From an uncultured bacterium (GTDB lineage: Bacteria; Patescibacteriota; Gracilibacteria; Absconditabacterales; Absconditicoccaceae), in the NCBI GenBank assembly GCA_903918675.1, contig CAIXFE010000005.1, positions 1 through 32,901 on the forward strand: a stretch of DNA of 32,901 bases, given 5' to 3'. Shown here one piece after another: positions 8,116 to 17,174 of this stretch (its first letter is position 1; every line of letters begins with the position of its first letter). The translations under genes were made by a program, and so were the position numbers. The notes beneath the pieces are model-generated. The model saw only the letters and a program-made list of their open reading frames with translations. It was not told where the DNA came from and ran no database searches.

Positions 8116-9333
8116 ATGAATTTTCTGAAAAATTTTATCCAATTCAAAACTCTAGATCCTGTCGTGAGGCAATTAGTAATCGTCGCGGTAGTTTCCAGTA
8201 TTGGCCAGATTATTTTCGGTACCTTCATCAATATCTATGCCTATCAGATTTCCGGTTGATGGAACGGTCTTTTACGAGGAATGGTTGGCATGCTTACTAC
8301 GACCTTCTTGGCATTTCTTGTGGTAGGAGTCTTTTCTCGTAAATATAATATTAATATGAAACCCTTACTTATCTGGGGGGTGTTCATATATGGACTCTCT
8401 TTTCTTTTTATGATCCCCAAAGACATCACCTCTATCATTGCTTGATATATCGTATATTGAATAGGTAATGGTCTTTTTTACTGTGCATTCAATACCTATG
8501 AGCTCAAAAGAGTTGAGATCAAGCATAGAGGAAATTATTCTGGGATCTGGACAGCGTTTTCATGACTTGCAAAAATACTTGTCCCCTTATTCGTAGGTCT
8601 CTTATTTTTTCTGATGAAAGATATTTCCATCGATCCTTATGTTGTCCTACTCCCCATAGGAAGTGTTTCCTGTTTCATCAGTCTATATCGACTACGTAAA
8701 ATCCCTAATGAATATCTCCCAAAATTAGATCTCGCCGATATTCGTCATTTTTTCAAGAGAAAGAATGCCCGATGATTGTTTAACGTCTCCCTCAGGGGCT
8801 CGTATTGGATAGCTTCGCTCGCTCTGCTTATCATTTCGTTTTATCTCCTTAAGACAGAGGCCAATGTTGGGATATACACCTCCATTATCGCGCTATTCAC
8901 TTTATTAGCACTTATTTCTATCTGAAGACAGGTGAATGAAAACAATAGGGTGCGCTATCTTGGATTCGCTTGTCTTGGCCTAGCTCTCATGTACATATTT
9001 TATGCCTACCATATCACTACCTTATGACTTATTGTCGTCTCGATAGGAAGTGTCACCTTAGTGCCAATTCAATCTATTATGGATAAGGTGAATTATATGC
9101 GCGTATTGGAATCACTCCAATCACCTACGCAGAATATTTTCAGCCCCATTCTCTCAGCAGAATTTCTCCTCTACGTCATCAGAATGGTATGTATAGGCAT
9201 TCTCCTGTTTTTGGTCTGATCCAATACGAAGACAGTTATGAAATACGCGCTTATCATATCAGCGATAGGAGTGCTTCTCATTTGGTTTTCTTTACGGATG
9301 CGAGAAAGGAAACAAAGGGATGGGAGAACTTAG
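8116..9333 (+). CDS. MFS-type membrane transporter
   Basis: The protein has 405 residues and about 11-12 hydrophobic segments. After a short N-terminus (PVVRQLVIVAVVSSIGQIIF) helices follow in pairs joined by basic loops (FSRKYNINMK, LKRVEIKHRGNYSGIW), and a longer charged loop at about 195-225 (RLRKIPNEYL to FKRKNARG) separates two six-helix halves. This layout is that of the major facilitator superfamily. The HRGNYSGIWTAFSGLAKILVP segment matches the usual helix 4-5 region. Seven or more glycines inside helices are UGA. The basic C-terminus RMRERKQRDGRT ends at TAG. The substrate is unknown. Confidence 0.8.
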
Positions 9334-9537
9334 TGCTTAGACCTTACTTGTCCTCGCAGAGGAAACTTTGAAACTCAGACTTTACGGACCTTAAGACTTT
9401 ACAGACCTTAAGACTCGATAGACTTTCTGCTTGAAAAAAATAAGCTAATTACTACTTATATACAAACAATTACTACATAATTACGTCCGCTAGGACAAAT
9501 TACTCATTACGATTTTAGTATATTCATAATTATCCCA
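9333..9537. repeat. Mixed short repeats between the MFS gene and lysS
   Basis: Bases 9376-9420 contain variants of AGACTTTACGGACCTTA repeated three times. Bases 9478-9515 carry ATTACGTCCGCTAGGAC and ATTACTCATTACGATT, which recur in altered form at 25190-25275 in the paralogue array. No gene is visible. Confidence 0.7.
9420..9458 (+). promoter_or_regulatory. Candidate promoter for lysS, copy 2 of the duplicated segment
   Basis: TTGAAA (9431-9436), sixteen bases, TACTTA (9453-9458). The upstream 21 bases are identical to 8039-8059. Confidence 0.45.
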
Positions 9538-11760
9538 ATGGACGAAATTAAAACTACTGATCATCAAGGCGAACGCGAGGTGCGTATTGCGAAGATTCAG
9601 AAAATCAAAGAGATGGGGATCGTCCCTTATGCTCAGCATTTCGATAAGAAGAATTTAATCTGAGATATTATAAGAGAATATGAAACTAAGGAGCATCGCG
9701 ATATCAACGATATCATTCCTGCCCCTATAAACCAGGTCCAGACTGCAGGAAGAGTCATGTTGTATCGTAGTCATGGCAAGCTTGCTTTCGCGAAATTGCT
9801 GGATAGCACGGATGAGATACAATTGATGTTTCATCGCGACAACTGCAACCTAATGACTAATGACGGATGACTAATGACTAATTTGAATGATGGAAGTGAA
9901 GAATGAATGAGTGCTTATAAGTTTATGGAAAAGCTGGTCGATGTCGGCGATTTCATAGGCGTAACCTGAGAGGTATTCAAGACGCACAAAGGAGAACTTA
10001 CGATATTTGTGTCAGCTTTTACTTTCCTTTCCAAAGCCATCAGGCCGCTTCCCGAGAAGTTTCATGGCTTGCATGATCAGGAAGATATTTACAGAAAAAG
10101 ATATCTGGATCTCGTCACGAACCCCGAGTCCTATCAGAGGTTTCTCTTGAAGTCGAAGTTTTACCAGGTGTTGAGAGAGTTTTATACCAAGGAATGATTT
10201 GTGGAAATCCAGACTAATATCTTGTGAAATAGCGCATCATGAGCTGCTGCGAAACCCTTCATCACGCATCACAATGATTATGACAGTGACGTTTATCTGA
10301 GGATAGCATTTGAGACGGGACTGAAAAAGGCGACCGTCGGAAGGTTTGAGAAAGTCTTTGAGATCGGACAAGACTTTAGGAATGAGGGCTCAGATCCGAG
10401 TCATCTCCAGGAGTTTACGCAGGTAGAACATTATGCCGTCTATCGAAATTATGAAGACAATATGAAGTTTACCGAGAAGATGATGGATTATATTTTTGAT
10501 CAATTGCAATTGCCCAAAAAATTTCAAGTCATGGATAAAGAAGGACAGAGCAAGGAAGTTGATTTCACGACACCGCGAGAAAGGATAGATTATACCAAGG
10601 GTATCTTGGATGCCTGCGGCATCGATATCACGAAATATGGATTGGATGATGCTGATATCTTGAAGAAAGATATTCTAGGGAAGAAAATAAATTTTGAATG
10701 AATGGAGAAAATGGGCACCATTACGCTCATTGATTATCTGTACAAAAAGGTATTGAGACCTACGATCGTAGGTCCTGCATTCATATACAATTATCCTGTC
10801 ATCATGCAGCCACTCGCAAGAGTCTCTGATGGAGATGGAAATATTGTCGAACAATTCCAACTGTTGGTCAATGGCCGAGAAATCTGCAAAGCCTATTCAG
10901 AGCTGGTAAATCCTCTCGAGCAACAAGCCAACTTCGATAAGCAGACGGAAGCTGCGAATAAGGGCGATGAAGAAGCTACTTCGGGCGATGATGATTTCGT
11001 CACTGCGATGGAATATGGAATGCCCCCACAATCCGGCTTCGGTATGGGATTGGAGAGAATTCTAGCTATCATCACTCAGCAAGAGAATCTCAGAGATGTT
11101 GTGATGTTCCCATTAATGAAACCTGAAGTTAAGAGAACAGAAGAAGATGGGAACGTTGAAATGTTGAAAGGTTGAAAAGTTGAAAGGTTGTCCGTGAAAG
11201 ATGAAGAAAATACTGACTATTGAACACTGCCGGCATTGGAAGATGTTGAAAAATTAGCGAAAAAATATCTGAAAGACACCTACAGACATTGTCTGGATGT
11301 CGCGAAGGTCATGAAACATTTCGCTCATAAATTAGGTCAGAACGAAGAGATTCGATACATCGCCGGACTGTTGCACGATATCGATCGAGATCATGTCGGC
11401 AAAGATCCTACGAAGCATATGGGAGAAGAATTTGAGAAGATCGTCAGCGAAGTTCATCTTCCTAAAATATTAGCAGATGATATCAAGTCACATTATACGA
11501 GCAAGACATCAGTCGCCGTCAGCTCTCTCCTCAGAAGATATCTAGTATCGGTAGATGAATTGACAGGATTTATTTTCGCGGTAGGATTGATGAGACCGAC
11601 AGGATTGGAGTGAATGGACTACTCCTCCGTCAAGAAAAAATTGAAAGATAAAAAATTCGCTGCAGGAGTCGATAGGACTGAAGTGCTTAATTGTGAGAAA
11701 TATCTTGCTATTCCTTTGGATCAGTTTGTACCGGAGATGATTAAGGCGATGAGAGGATAA
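9538..11760 (+). CDS. lysS: Lysyl-tRNA synthetase fused to an HD-superfamily hydrolase
   Basis: The protein has 740 residues in one frame. Residues 1-540 form a class II LysRS: the OB-fold anticodon domain (about 55-170), motif 1 near 190, motif 2 FRNEG around 280-284 and motif 3 GFGMGLERI at 500-508. Residues about 567-740 match a compact HD hydrolase family: YRHCLDVAKVM with His584, GLLHDID with His613-Asp614, and the family-specific tail SVKKKLKDKKFAAGVDR. The join at 11150-11235 is a GTTGAA repeat with UGA codons, so the fusion exists only if UGA is read through as Gly; standard LysRS ends at about 500 residues. The OB domain carries a repeat-derived insertion (residues 103-124). The stop is TAA. 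The HD domain's substrate is unknown. Confidence 0.92.
11150..11193. repeat. GTTGAAAGGTTGAAA minisatellite at the LysRS-HD junction
   Basis: Four units of GTTGAAA with small changes lie exactly between the two domains and are translated GNVEMLKGGKVERLSV. The TGA at 11173-11175 falls inside the repeat. Confidence 0.85.
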
Positions 11761-11799
11761 AGCCTAGTTTAATAGCTTTATATAGGTTATTTTTCGGGA

Positions 11800-12417
11800 A
11801 TGGATAGTTCTTTAAATACGATGAGGGATACAAATTTAAGTACCTGATTTGCTACCTCTAATGAGGCAGAACAGATTTTTGAATTACAAAAGAAAAATTT
11901 AGAAAAGAATTTATCATTAACTGAAAAGCAATCACAGTGATTTCTAAGTCTTGATAATTCCTTTGAAGAGATTGAGGATCTTATCAATGACCACCTCGTT
12001 ATAGTCGCTAGAGATTGAGGAAAAATCGTGTGATACCGGACAATTATCCCATTGGAGAAGGCTCCCCGTATAGATTTTGAGAAACCTCTATTGGACGCAT
12101 CTACTAATATGGAATATCTATGAAGACCGCTAAAAGATTACAAATACTGCATCATGGGACAATCCTGCGTAGATATAAATTATAGGGGAAGGAAGGTTTC
12201 TGAAATTTTGAAAGATTTGTTTATCGAAAAGTTTTGATGAAAATTTGATTTTTGAATCTGTGAAATCAGTGAAAATAATACACGTTCAATGAATGTGCAT
12301 ATAAGCAAGCTCGGATTTAAAATCATAGGAAATTATGATCGTAATGGCACCAATCGAGTAGTCAGTTTATTACCACTGAAAGAGAATATGGAACTCATGG
12401 ATACCATTGGAAGATAG
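11800..12417 (+). CDS. GNAT-family N-acetyltransferase
   Basis: The protein has 205 residues. It matches the acetyl-CoA transferase fold: an N-terminal helix, LVIVARDGGKIVGYRTIIPL (beta strands 2-3, with UGA glycines), then a motif A-like GQSCVDINYRGRKVSEIL that contains the cofactor-binding loop (YRGRKV), and the C-terminal CEISENNTRSMNVHISKLGFKIIGNY, the usual N-x-x-x-x-x-x-x-LGF ending of GNAT enzymes. The substrate cannot be told. The start is the ATG at 11800; one at 11821 is also possible. It lies between lysS and holB in the same direction, 32 bases before holB. Confidence 0.85.
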
Positions 12418-12449
12418 ACATAAACTTTCGCTTTACCCTCATCCCAAAC

Positions 12450-13361
12450 ATGCTGATCTGAAATACGGAATCCCAACACCTCCTTAAATCCTACCTGGAT
12501 ATTTTTCTCGCATGAGAGAAATCTGCGCCATCATTCTATATCCTTGCAGGACCTGAACATACCGGGAAATCTAGTTATGTCCTAGAAGTGCTGAAAGAAT
12601 ATCTCGGTGATTATTTTTATAGCGACTTGCTCCACATCAAGGATTTTTCTTCAGAACTCGGGAAAAAACATACCCTGAAGATAGAATACGACAAGGGGAC
12701 TGAAACGTCCAAGATCTTAGTCAGCGATTTTCAATATACAGACCTCGGGATCAGAGAGATCAATATGCGATTGCAGCAATCTTTCGTCGGCAAGATGAAA
12801 GTTCTCTTGATAGAAAATATCGAGAGGATCACGCCGGAGGCGGCGAATGCCTTCCTCAAGAGCTGCGAAGAGCCGCTCCCCCATAGGCTAATTATCGCGA
12901 CGACATCACATACATCGCAGCTGATCGATACCATTATCTCTAGAGCGCTCGTCATCCATTTCAATGAGCTCTCGCCAAGTGAGCTGCTGGACTTCGCAGA
13001 TGAGCAGAAATTTTTCCCTGATCAGCCAGAGCTCAAAGAATTGGTCTGCGATATGGCTATGGGGAAGCCTGGAGTCTTGATCCAATTGCATGATCTGTTG
13101 TCCAGTGATGAAGTACTGACGCAGCAATTCATCGAGATCATCCCCATCCTCTCGAGTAAGAAACAATTATTTAAAGCGCATGATATCTTGAAGAATTTTA
13201 AGAAAAACTGAATTCTGGATGCTTTTCTGGACGGACGGATTTCGTACTGCATGAGCCACGGTTTCCAAGATCAGTCTAAACAACGGCTCAAAGTCAGAAG
13301 GATGATGGGAAGTAATGTGAATGTGGAGAACTTGATGTTGTATGGATTGTTGGAAAAATAG
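12450..13361 (+). CDS. holB: DNA polymerase III delta' subunit
   Basis: The protein has 303 residues. It is part of the clamp loader and helps open the sliding clamp. Walker A-like AGPEHTGKS lies at 33-41, VLLIENIERITPEAANAFLKSCEEP at about 118-142 is the characteristic delta'/tau motif, and TTSHTSQLIDTIISRALVIHF is the sensor 1/SRC region with SRA. No zinc-binding Cys cluster is seen, as in shortened versions of the subunit. UGA glycines occur early (codon 4 and codon 22), so the true start, the ATG at 12450, would be missed with the standard code. The C-terminus (VENLMLYGLLEK) is the usual helical collar. Confidence 0.85.
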
Positions 13362-13371
13362 CGTACCCCAT

Positions 13372-13480
13372 TTGTCATTCCGGCGCATCAGTCCAGCTCA
13401 GCTGGGTTAAGAACTTGCAGCCGGAATCCATATTAACCACTTATAACACTGTGGATTCCCGATCAGGTCGGGAATGACAA
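13372..13480. repeat. TGTCATTCC palindromic element
   Basis: Inverted ends GTCATTCCGG and CGGGAATGAC bound a segment with inner inverted pieces (CCGGAATCC, GGATTCCCG). It lies between holB and the CYTH gene. It is the same family as 14110-14201, 26809-26878 and 28430-28532. Confidence 0.8.
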
Positions 13481-13519
13481 TGTTTTAGTCTTTTAACTTT
13501 TTAATCTTTTAATCAATTC

Positions 13520-14092
13520 ATGGATATTACTAAACACCTCGAAGTAGAGATTAAATTCGCTCTCAGGAATCCTCATGAGACCTTGGATTTTTTGCAGAAA
13601 AATGGAACCTTCATCAAAGAGACCTTCCAGAAAGACACCTATTTTCTCCCTCCGAATAAGGATTATACTGCCGAGAAACCGATTACAAAATGGTTGAGAA
13701 TCAGAGAATCCGATAAGGGCGATAGCATCAATTATAAAGATTGGGCCCTGAAAGAGGGAGTCAATCAAAATTATTGCGATGAATTTGAAAGCCATATCGA
13801 CTCTGTCGAAGATGTGAAAAAGATATTCGGAGTCCTGGATATCAAGCCGCTGATCGTGGTAAATAAGAAGAGAAAAATATTTATGTATAAGGATATCGAA
13901 ATTGCATTGGATGAAGTGGATGAGTTGGGATGGTTTATTGAATTGGAAGCAAAGTGAGAATTCGCGAGCATCGAAGATGCGAGAGCTCACCTATATAAAA
14001 TCGCTGAAGAAATGTGAACCCAATTAGCAGATCAAGATCAGAAATGATATCCGTATGTGCTGCTTGAGAAGAAAGGTTTGATTAAGAATTAG
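13520..14092 (+). CDS. CYTH-domain phosphohydrolase/cyclase-like protein
   Basis: The protein has 190 residues. CYTH (CyaB-thiamine triphosphatase) proteins bind triphosphate substrates and divalent metal inside a beta-tunnel. The defining ExExK motif is present at once (E8, E10, K12 in LEVEIKF). Charged strand motifs follow: KWLRIRE, INYKDWALKEG, and the late strand FMYKDIEIALDEVDELGWFIELEAK, where the acidic residues lie in the usual places. It is open in the standard code to residue 145 and continues through UGA to the natural TAG at 190. The exact reaction (adenylate cyclase, thiamine triphosphatase, inorganic triphosphatase) cannot be decided. Confidence 0.9.
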
Positions 14093-14109
14093 TGCAGAGA
14101 GCAGTGCAT

Positions 14110-14201
14110 TTGTCATTTCGACGAAGGAGAAATCCTATACGGCTACCGAGAAAATATTCCGGTCGCTTTTTTAGGATCTCTCGCCCTGCTCGAGATGACA
14201 A
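14110..14201. repeat. TGTCATTTCGACGAAGGAGAAATC palindromic element
   Basis: TTGTCATTTCGACGAAGGAG at the left is the inverted counterpart of CTGCTCGAGATGACAA at the right, with GAAATCC and GGATCTC inner pieces. Such elements are spread through many bacterial genomes. It separates the CYTH gene from miaA, where the two genes converge. Confidence 0.85.
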
Positions 14202-14207
14202 TTGGCA

Positions 14208-15161
14208 TTATAAGCTATACACTCTATAAGTAACGCCATCCTTTGGCGATTGTTTCCCTTCGGCAATATATCTACGAAATCGACTCCTCTGCTTCTTGGC
14301 GAGCTGATGCGTATGGACTTTGAGAGCTTCTTCTAGCTCTTTTTCATTATATTTTCACTTGAGAAAATCTACGACTTCTTTGTAACCGATCCCTTGCATA
14401 GACTGTACACTTTCCGTGTACCCACGATCCAACAACGACTGCACTTCAGAGATAAGTCCTTCCTTCAGCATATCTTTGATCCTAGAGTTAATCCTTTTAT
14501 TCGTCTCTTCTTTGTCTCTCCGCAAACCGATCATGAGCAAAGGCCGCTGAACAGCCTGTTGCACGAATCACTCTGTCTTTGTCTTTCCGGTCGTATAAAA
14601 AATTTCCAAAGCTCTGACCAAATATCTGGTGGATTTGGGGTGCAGCTTGCTGGCTTCTTCAGGGTCAAGTTTGCTAAGTTCGCGGTGGAGATATCCAGGA
14701 TCGTTTTCTTCTTTGGCGAAGAGCTCATCTCTGAGTGGGTAATCGGGTTTTGCTTCCGGCATCGTAAAATTTTTGTAGATCGTATCGATATACAATCAAG
14801 TTCATCAGACGATCACTGGCAATTTGCCTCTTGCCTGAATTTCTCAAATCAGACGAATGGTATCTTTCTGCCACTGCCCTGCCGTATATCGCTGATCTGG
14901 ATCGACGATATCGATCTGATGATGAGGAGTTTTTTCACGAATTGCCAAAGGCACCTTATCCGTCCCGATATCCATATAACGAAAAATCTGCCTACTATCA
15001 GCAGAAATTATTTCCATATCGAAATATTCAGAAAGAAGTATGGACAGCTTACTTTTCCCAGTCGCTGTCGCTCATCGAATGATAATGACTCCCGTCGGAT
15101 TTTTTTCATGGAAGGATTGGATTTCTTCTTTCACTTCGTGAAGGATATCTTGGACTTCCAT
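14208..15161 (-). CDS. miaA: tRNA dimethylallyltransferase MiaA
   Basis: The protein has 317 residues and transfers a dimethylallyl group to A37 of tRNAs that read codons starting with U. The P-loop GATATGKS is at residues 30-37, followed by MEIISADSRQIFRYMDIGT with the conserved DSRQ, TPHHQIDIVDP, and VIVGGTGLY, in which two consecutive TGA codons encode GG. LVRALEIFYTTGK, IGLRRDK and GIGYKEVVDFLK are the usual C-terminal blocks. The C-terminus includes a basic KKQRSRFRRY tRNA-contact stretch. Nothing is missing, and length is typical. On the opposite strand a 262-codon frame overlaps it but is a shadow. Confidence 0.95.
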
Positions 15162-15181
15162 AATGAACGACTAAACGAATA

Positions 15182-15218
15182 AACGTTTAAACGCTTAAGC
15201 GCTTCAACGCTTTAACGC
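15182..15218. repeat. AACGCTTNAACG minisatellite
   Basis: Five tandem copies of AACGCTT/AAGCGCTT lie between the NTF2-like gene and miaA. They are the intergenic counterpart of the in-frame repeats at 2420-2455. Confidence 0.8.
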
Positions 15219-15992
15219 TTATTTAATTCCATACTTCCCTGGATTGAAAAATGGCATCTGAGAGCACTTTACCGTATCACACATGATCTTCCCTATTTTG
15301 TAGTTCTCTCCTCTTTTGATGAAGATGATAGATCGGTCTTCTGTATATGACTGAGTATTTGTAAGTGTGTATTGGAGAGTATAGGTCACTTTTTGTACGC
15401 TTAGGTCTGTCCCCGTACGTGGGACCAACTGGATATCACTAGGTTGGACGCCGTTAGGGACTCCACCCAGGAAGATGTTCAGTCGATTTCTACTGTAATA
15501 CGTCTTATATTCATTAGACAATCTCAGTGGCTGATCTGCCAGAGAATTCATGGTAGCTACATCTTTCTGATTCATTGCTGTATAAAATTGTGTCACGAGA
15601 GCTGCCAAATCTGTAGGCTGAGCTGCAAGAGTATCGTCTCCTGTGTCTGTAGGATAAGGGATATTCCCCGTTTGGATATTTGGCGGTTGCTGTGTGGTAA
15701 TTGGTGACAAGGTAGCTGCCTGGGACTCTTTTTGTCACTTGAGGACTGCAACATATAAGGCGAAGATAAATATGATCAAAGAGAAAAGAAAGAGAAGCAA
15801 AATGATATTATCTTTCCTGGGTGCATGGAGAATGTTCGTAACCCGAAATCCTTTTCCACGTTTTGACTTGAGAGGGAGATCATATTCCTTCTCTATCTTC
15901 TTGGGCCTGCCTGGTCCTGATTTTTTTTCCTTGGGAGTGGCCACAAATTTTTTGCTTGGTCTTCATGGTCCTGTCTTTTTTTTGTTTGGCAT
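15219..15992 (-). CDS. Membrane protein with AT-hook-like N-terminus and NTF2-like outer domain
   Basis: The protein has 257 residues. The first 60 residues are very basic and hold two AT-hook-like cores, GPGRPSKK (8-15) and GPGRPKK (26-32). A membrane helix covers about 63-84. The outer part starts with a Thr/Pro/Gln-rich linker (to about 110) and ends with an NTF2/DUF4878-like alpha-beta domain: DLAALVTQFYTAMNQKDVATMN, DIQLVPRTGTDLSVQKVTYTLQY and an ENYKIGKI strand. Two Cys residues near the C-terminus may pair. UGA supplies glycines at codons 10 and 86. The combination suggests a protein tethering DNA or another polyanion to the membrane, which is inference; NTF2-like domains often belong to secreted lipoproteins. 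Confidence 0.75.
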
Positions 15993-16212
15993 ATTCGGAT
16001 TGATTAAAAAAATTAAATTTGATTTATGTTATTTGAAATAATCGTTTATTGGTTTATTGGGAATCGGTGTATTGGGCCGGGCGCATCATTATTTTATCCA
16101 ATAAATCTCGAAAAAGTAAAGACCAACTGCTTTATCGGCTCTTTTTTAAACTTTTATTATATAAATTCAAGTTGATTTTGGTTGTGGAAATGACTAAATT
16201 GACTCTAATTCT

Positions 16213-16240
16213 TTGGAATAACTACAATTTTACGTATAAT
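16213..16240 (+). promoter_or_regulatory. Candidate clpP promoter
   Basis: TTGGAA, sixteen bases, then a perfect TATAAT. The leader would be about 148 bases and contain the CCAATAAC repeats. TTGACT-N18-TACAAT at 16199-16228 is an alternative. Confidence 0.45.
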
Positions 16241-16284
16241 TGTATGGTATATTTGTGTATTGGTGTATTGGGGATTGGGAGAAG

Positions 16285-16352
16285 AATCCCAGCCCAATAA
16301 CAAATAACCAATAACCAATAACCAATGACCAATAACAAATTACTAATGACCA
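16285..16352. repeat. CCAATAAC minisatellite in the clpP leader
   Basis: Seven or so copies of AACCAATAACC and related ACCAATGACC/ACAAATTACTAATGACC units. The same sequence occurs at 31170-31206 between the regulator and array copy F. Confidence 0.85.
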
Positions 16353-16394
16353 ATTCTTAAATTCCTAAATTTTTAAATTCTTAAATTAAAGACC

Positions 16395-16976
16395 ATGACC
16401 TTAATCCCAAGCGTTATCGAAAAGACAAAACTCGGCGAAAGAGTATACGATATTTATTCCAGACTATTGGAAGACAGAATTATCTTCGTCGGTGAACCTA
16501 TCGATGCTACTGTCGTCAATTCTATCGTCGCGCAAATGTTATTTTTGGAGAAGAAGGATCCTACGAAGGATATCATCATGTATGTAAATACTCCAGGTGG
16601 AGAAGTCTATTCTGGGATGGCGATCTATGATGCTATGCAACACGTCAAATGTGATGTCTGTGTCATCGCTACCTGATTAGCTGCCTCTATGGGATCCATC
16701 TTCTTGGTAGGAGGAACAAAGTGAAAGAGATATGCATTGCCTCATAGTAAGATCATGATCCATCAGCCCTTGATTTCATGAGGAGGACTGACAGGACAAG
16801 CTACAGATATCCAGATCGAAGCAGAAGAGATGATGAAGATCAAAAAAATGTTTATCGAAATTATGGCAAAACATACGGGACAGAAAATGGAAAAAGTCGC
16901 TCAAGATATGGAGAGAAACAAATGGCTCACTCCAGAGGAGGCATTGAAATATGGGATCATTGATAAGATTATCTAA
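16395..16976 (+). CDS. clpP: ATP-dependent Clp protease proteolytic subunit ClpP
   Basis: The protein has 193 residues. ClpP forms a tetradecameric serine protease that degrades substrates unfolded by Clp ATPases. The catalytic Ser98 sits in GLAASMGS, with the preceding Gly encoded by UGA (the standard code would stop at residue 93, just before it), and His123 in MIHQP; the Asp should be near residue 172. [20 protein letters not shown] is the typical oxyanion strand, and [22 protein letters not shown] is the usual C-terminal handle. There is no long propeptide. The stop is TAA; a terminator lies 84 bases beyond. No Clp ATPase gene is in the window. Confidence 0.97.
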
Positions 16977-17059
16977 ATAGACATAAGACATGAGTATCAA
17001 GTAATAAGTACCTTTTCAGTCTGTCTTGATACTTAATACTTACTACTTACATCTCCACG

Positions 17060-17083
17060 CCTCGACACGTTCGAGGTTTTTTT
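17060..17083 (+). terminator. Rho-independent terminator after clpP
   Basis: CCTCGA (17060-17065), loop CACGT, TCGAGG (17071-17076), then seven T. An additional imperfect inverted repeat (AGTATCAAG/CTTGATACTT) precedes it at about 16993-17040. Confidence 0.9.
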
Positions 17084-17109
17084 CTTGGGAAATAAATTAT
17101 ACGATTGGA

Positions 17110-17137
17110 TTGACATTTCGTACGGAATAATTATACC
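17110..17137 (+). promoter_or_regulatory. Candidate promoter of the 567-residue orphan gene
   Basis: Perfect TTGACA, sixteen bases, TATACC, about 37 bases before the ATG at 17175, with no Shine-Dalgarno sequence between. Confidence 0.55.
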
Positions 17138-17174
17138 AACACCAATTATTCTTTTATCATTTTCACCAATTGCC

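Larger units (their letters stand above)
15993..16394. other. Repeat-rich gap upstream of clpP
   Basis: No gene is convincing here. Bases 16040-16080 and 16245-16280 contain TTATTGG/GTGTATTGGG variants, and 16290-16350 contain the inverted CCAATAACCAATAACC repeats, so the two halves could fold back on each other. The candidate clpP promoter lies at 16213-16240. Confidence 0.6.

Noticed and set aside
13493-13990. Minus-strand frame of 165 codons
   Set aside because: It is a shadow of the CYTH gene, which has the ExExK motif on the plus strand.
14394-15182. Long plus-strand frame of 262 codons
   Set aside because: It is antisense to miaA, whose motifs are all present on the minus strand.
16049-16300. 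Plus-strand frame of 83 codons upstream of clpP
   Set aside because: It translates low-complexity repeats and a promoter region and has no protein-like pattern.
16285-16352. CCAATAAC repeats as a CRISPR array
   Set aside because: The units are 7-11 bases without unique spacers, and no cas gene is near.
13362-16394. tRNA genes in the intergenic gaps, including a tRNA-Gly(UCA)
   Set aside because: No GTTCRANNC-type T-loop with matching acceptor arms was found in any gap I read.
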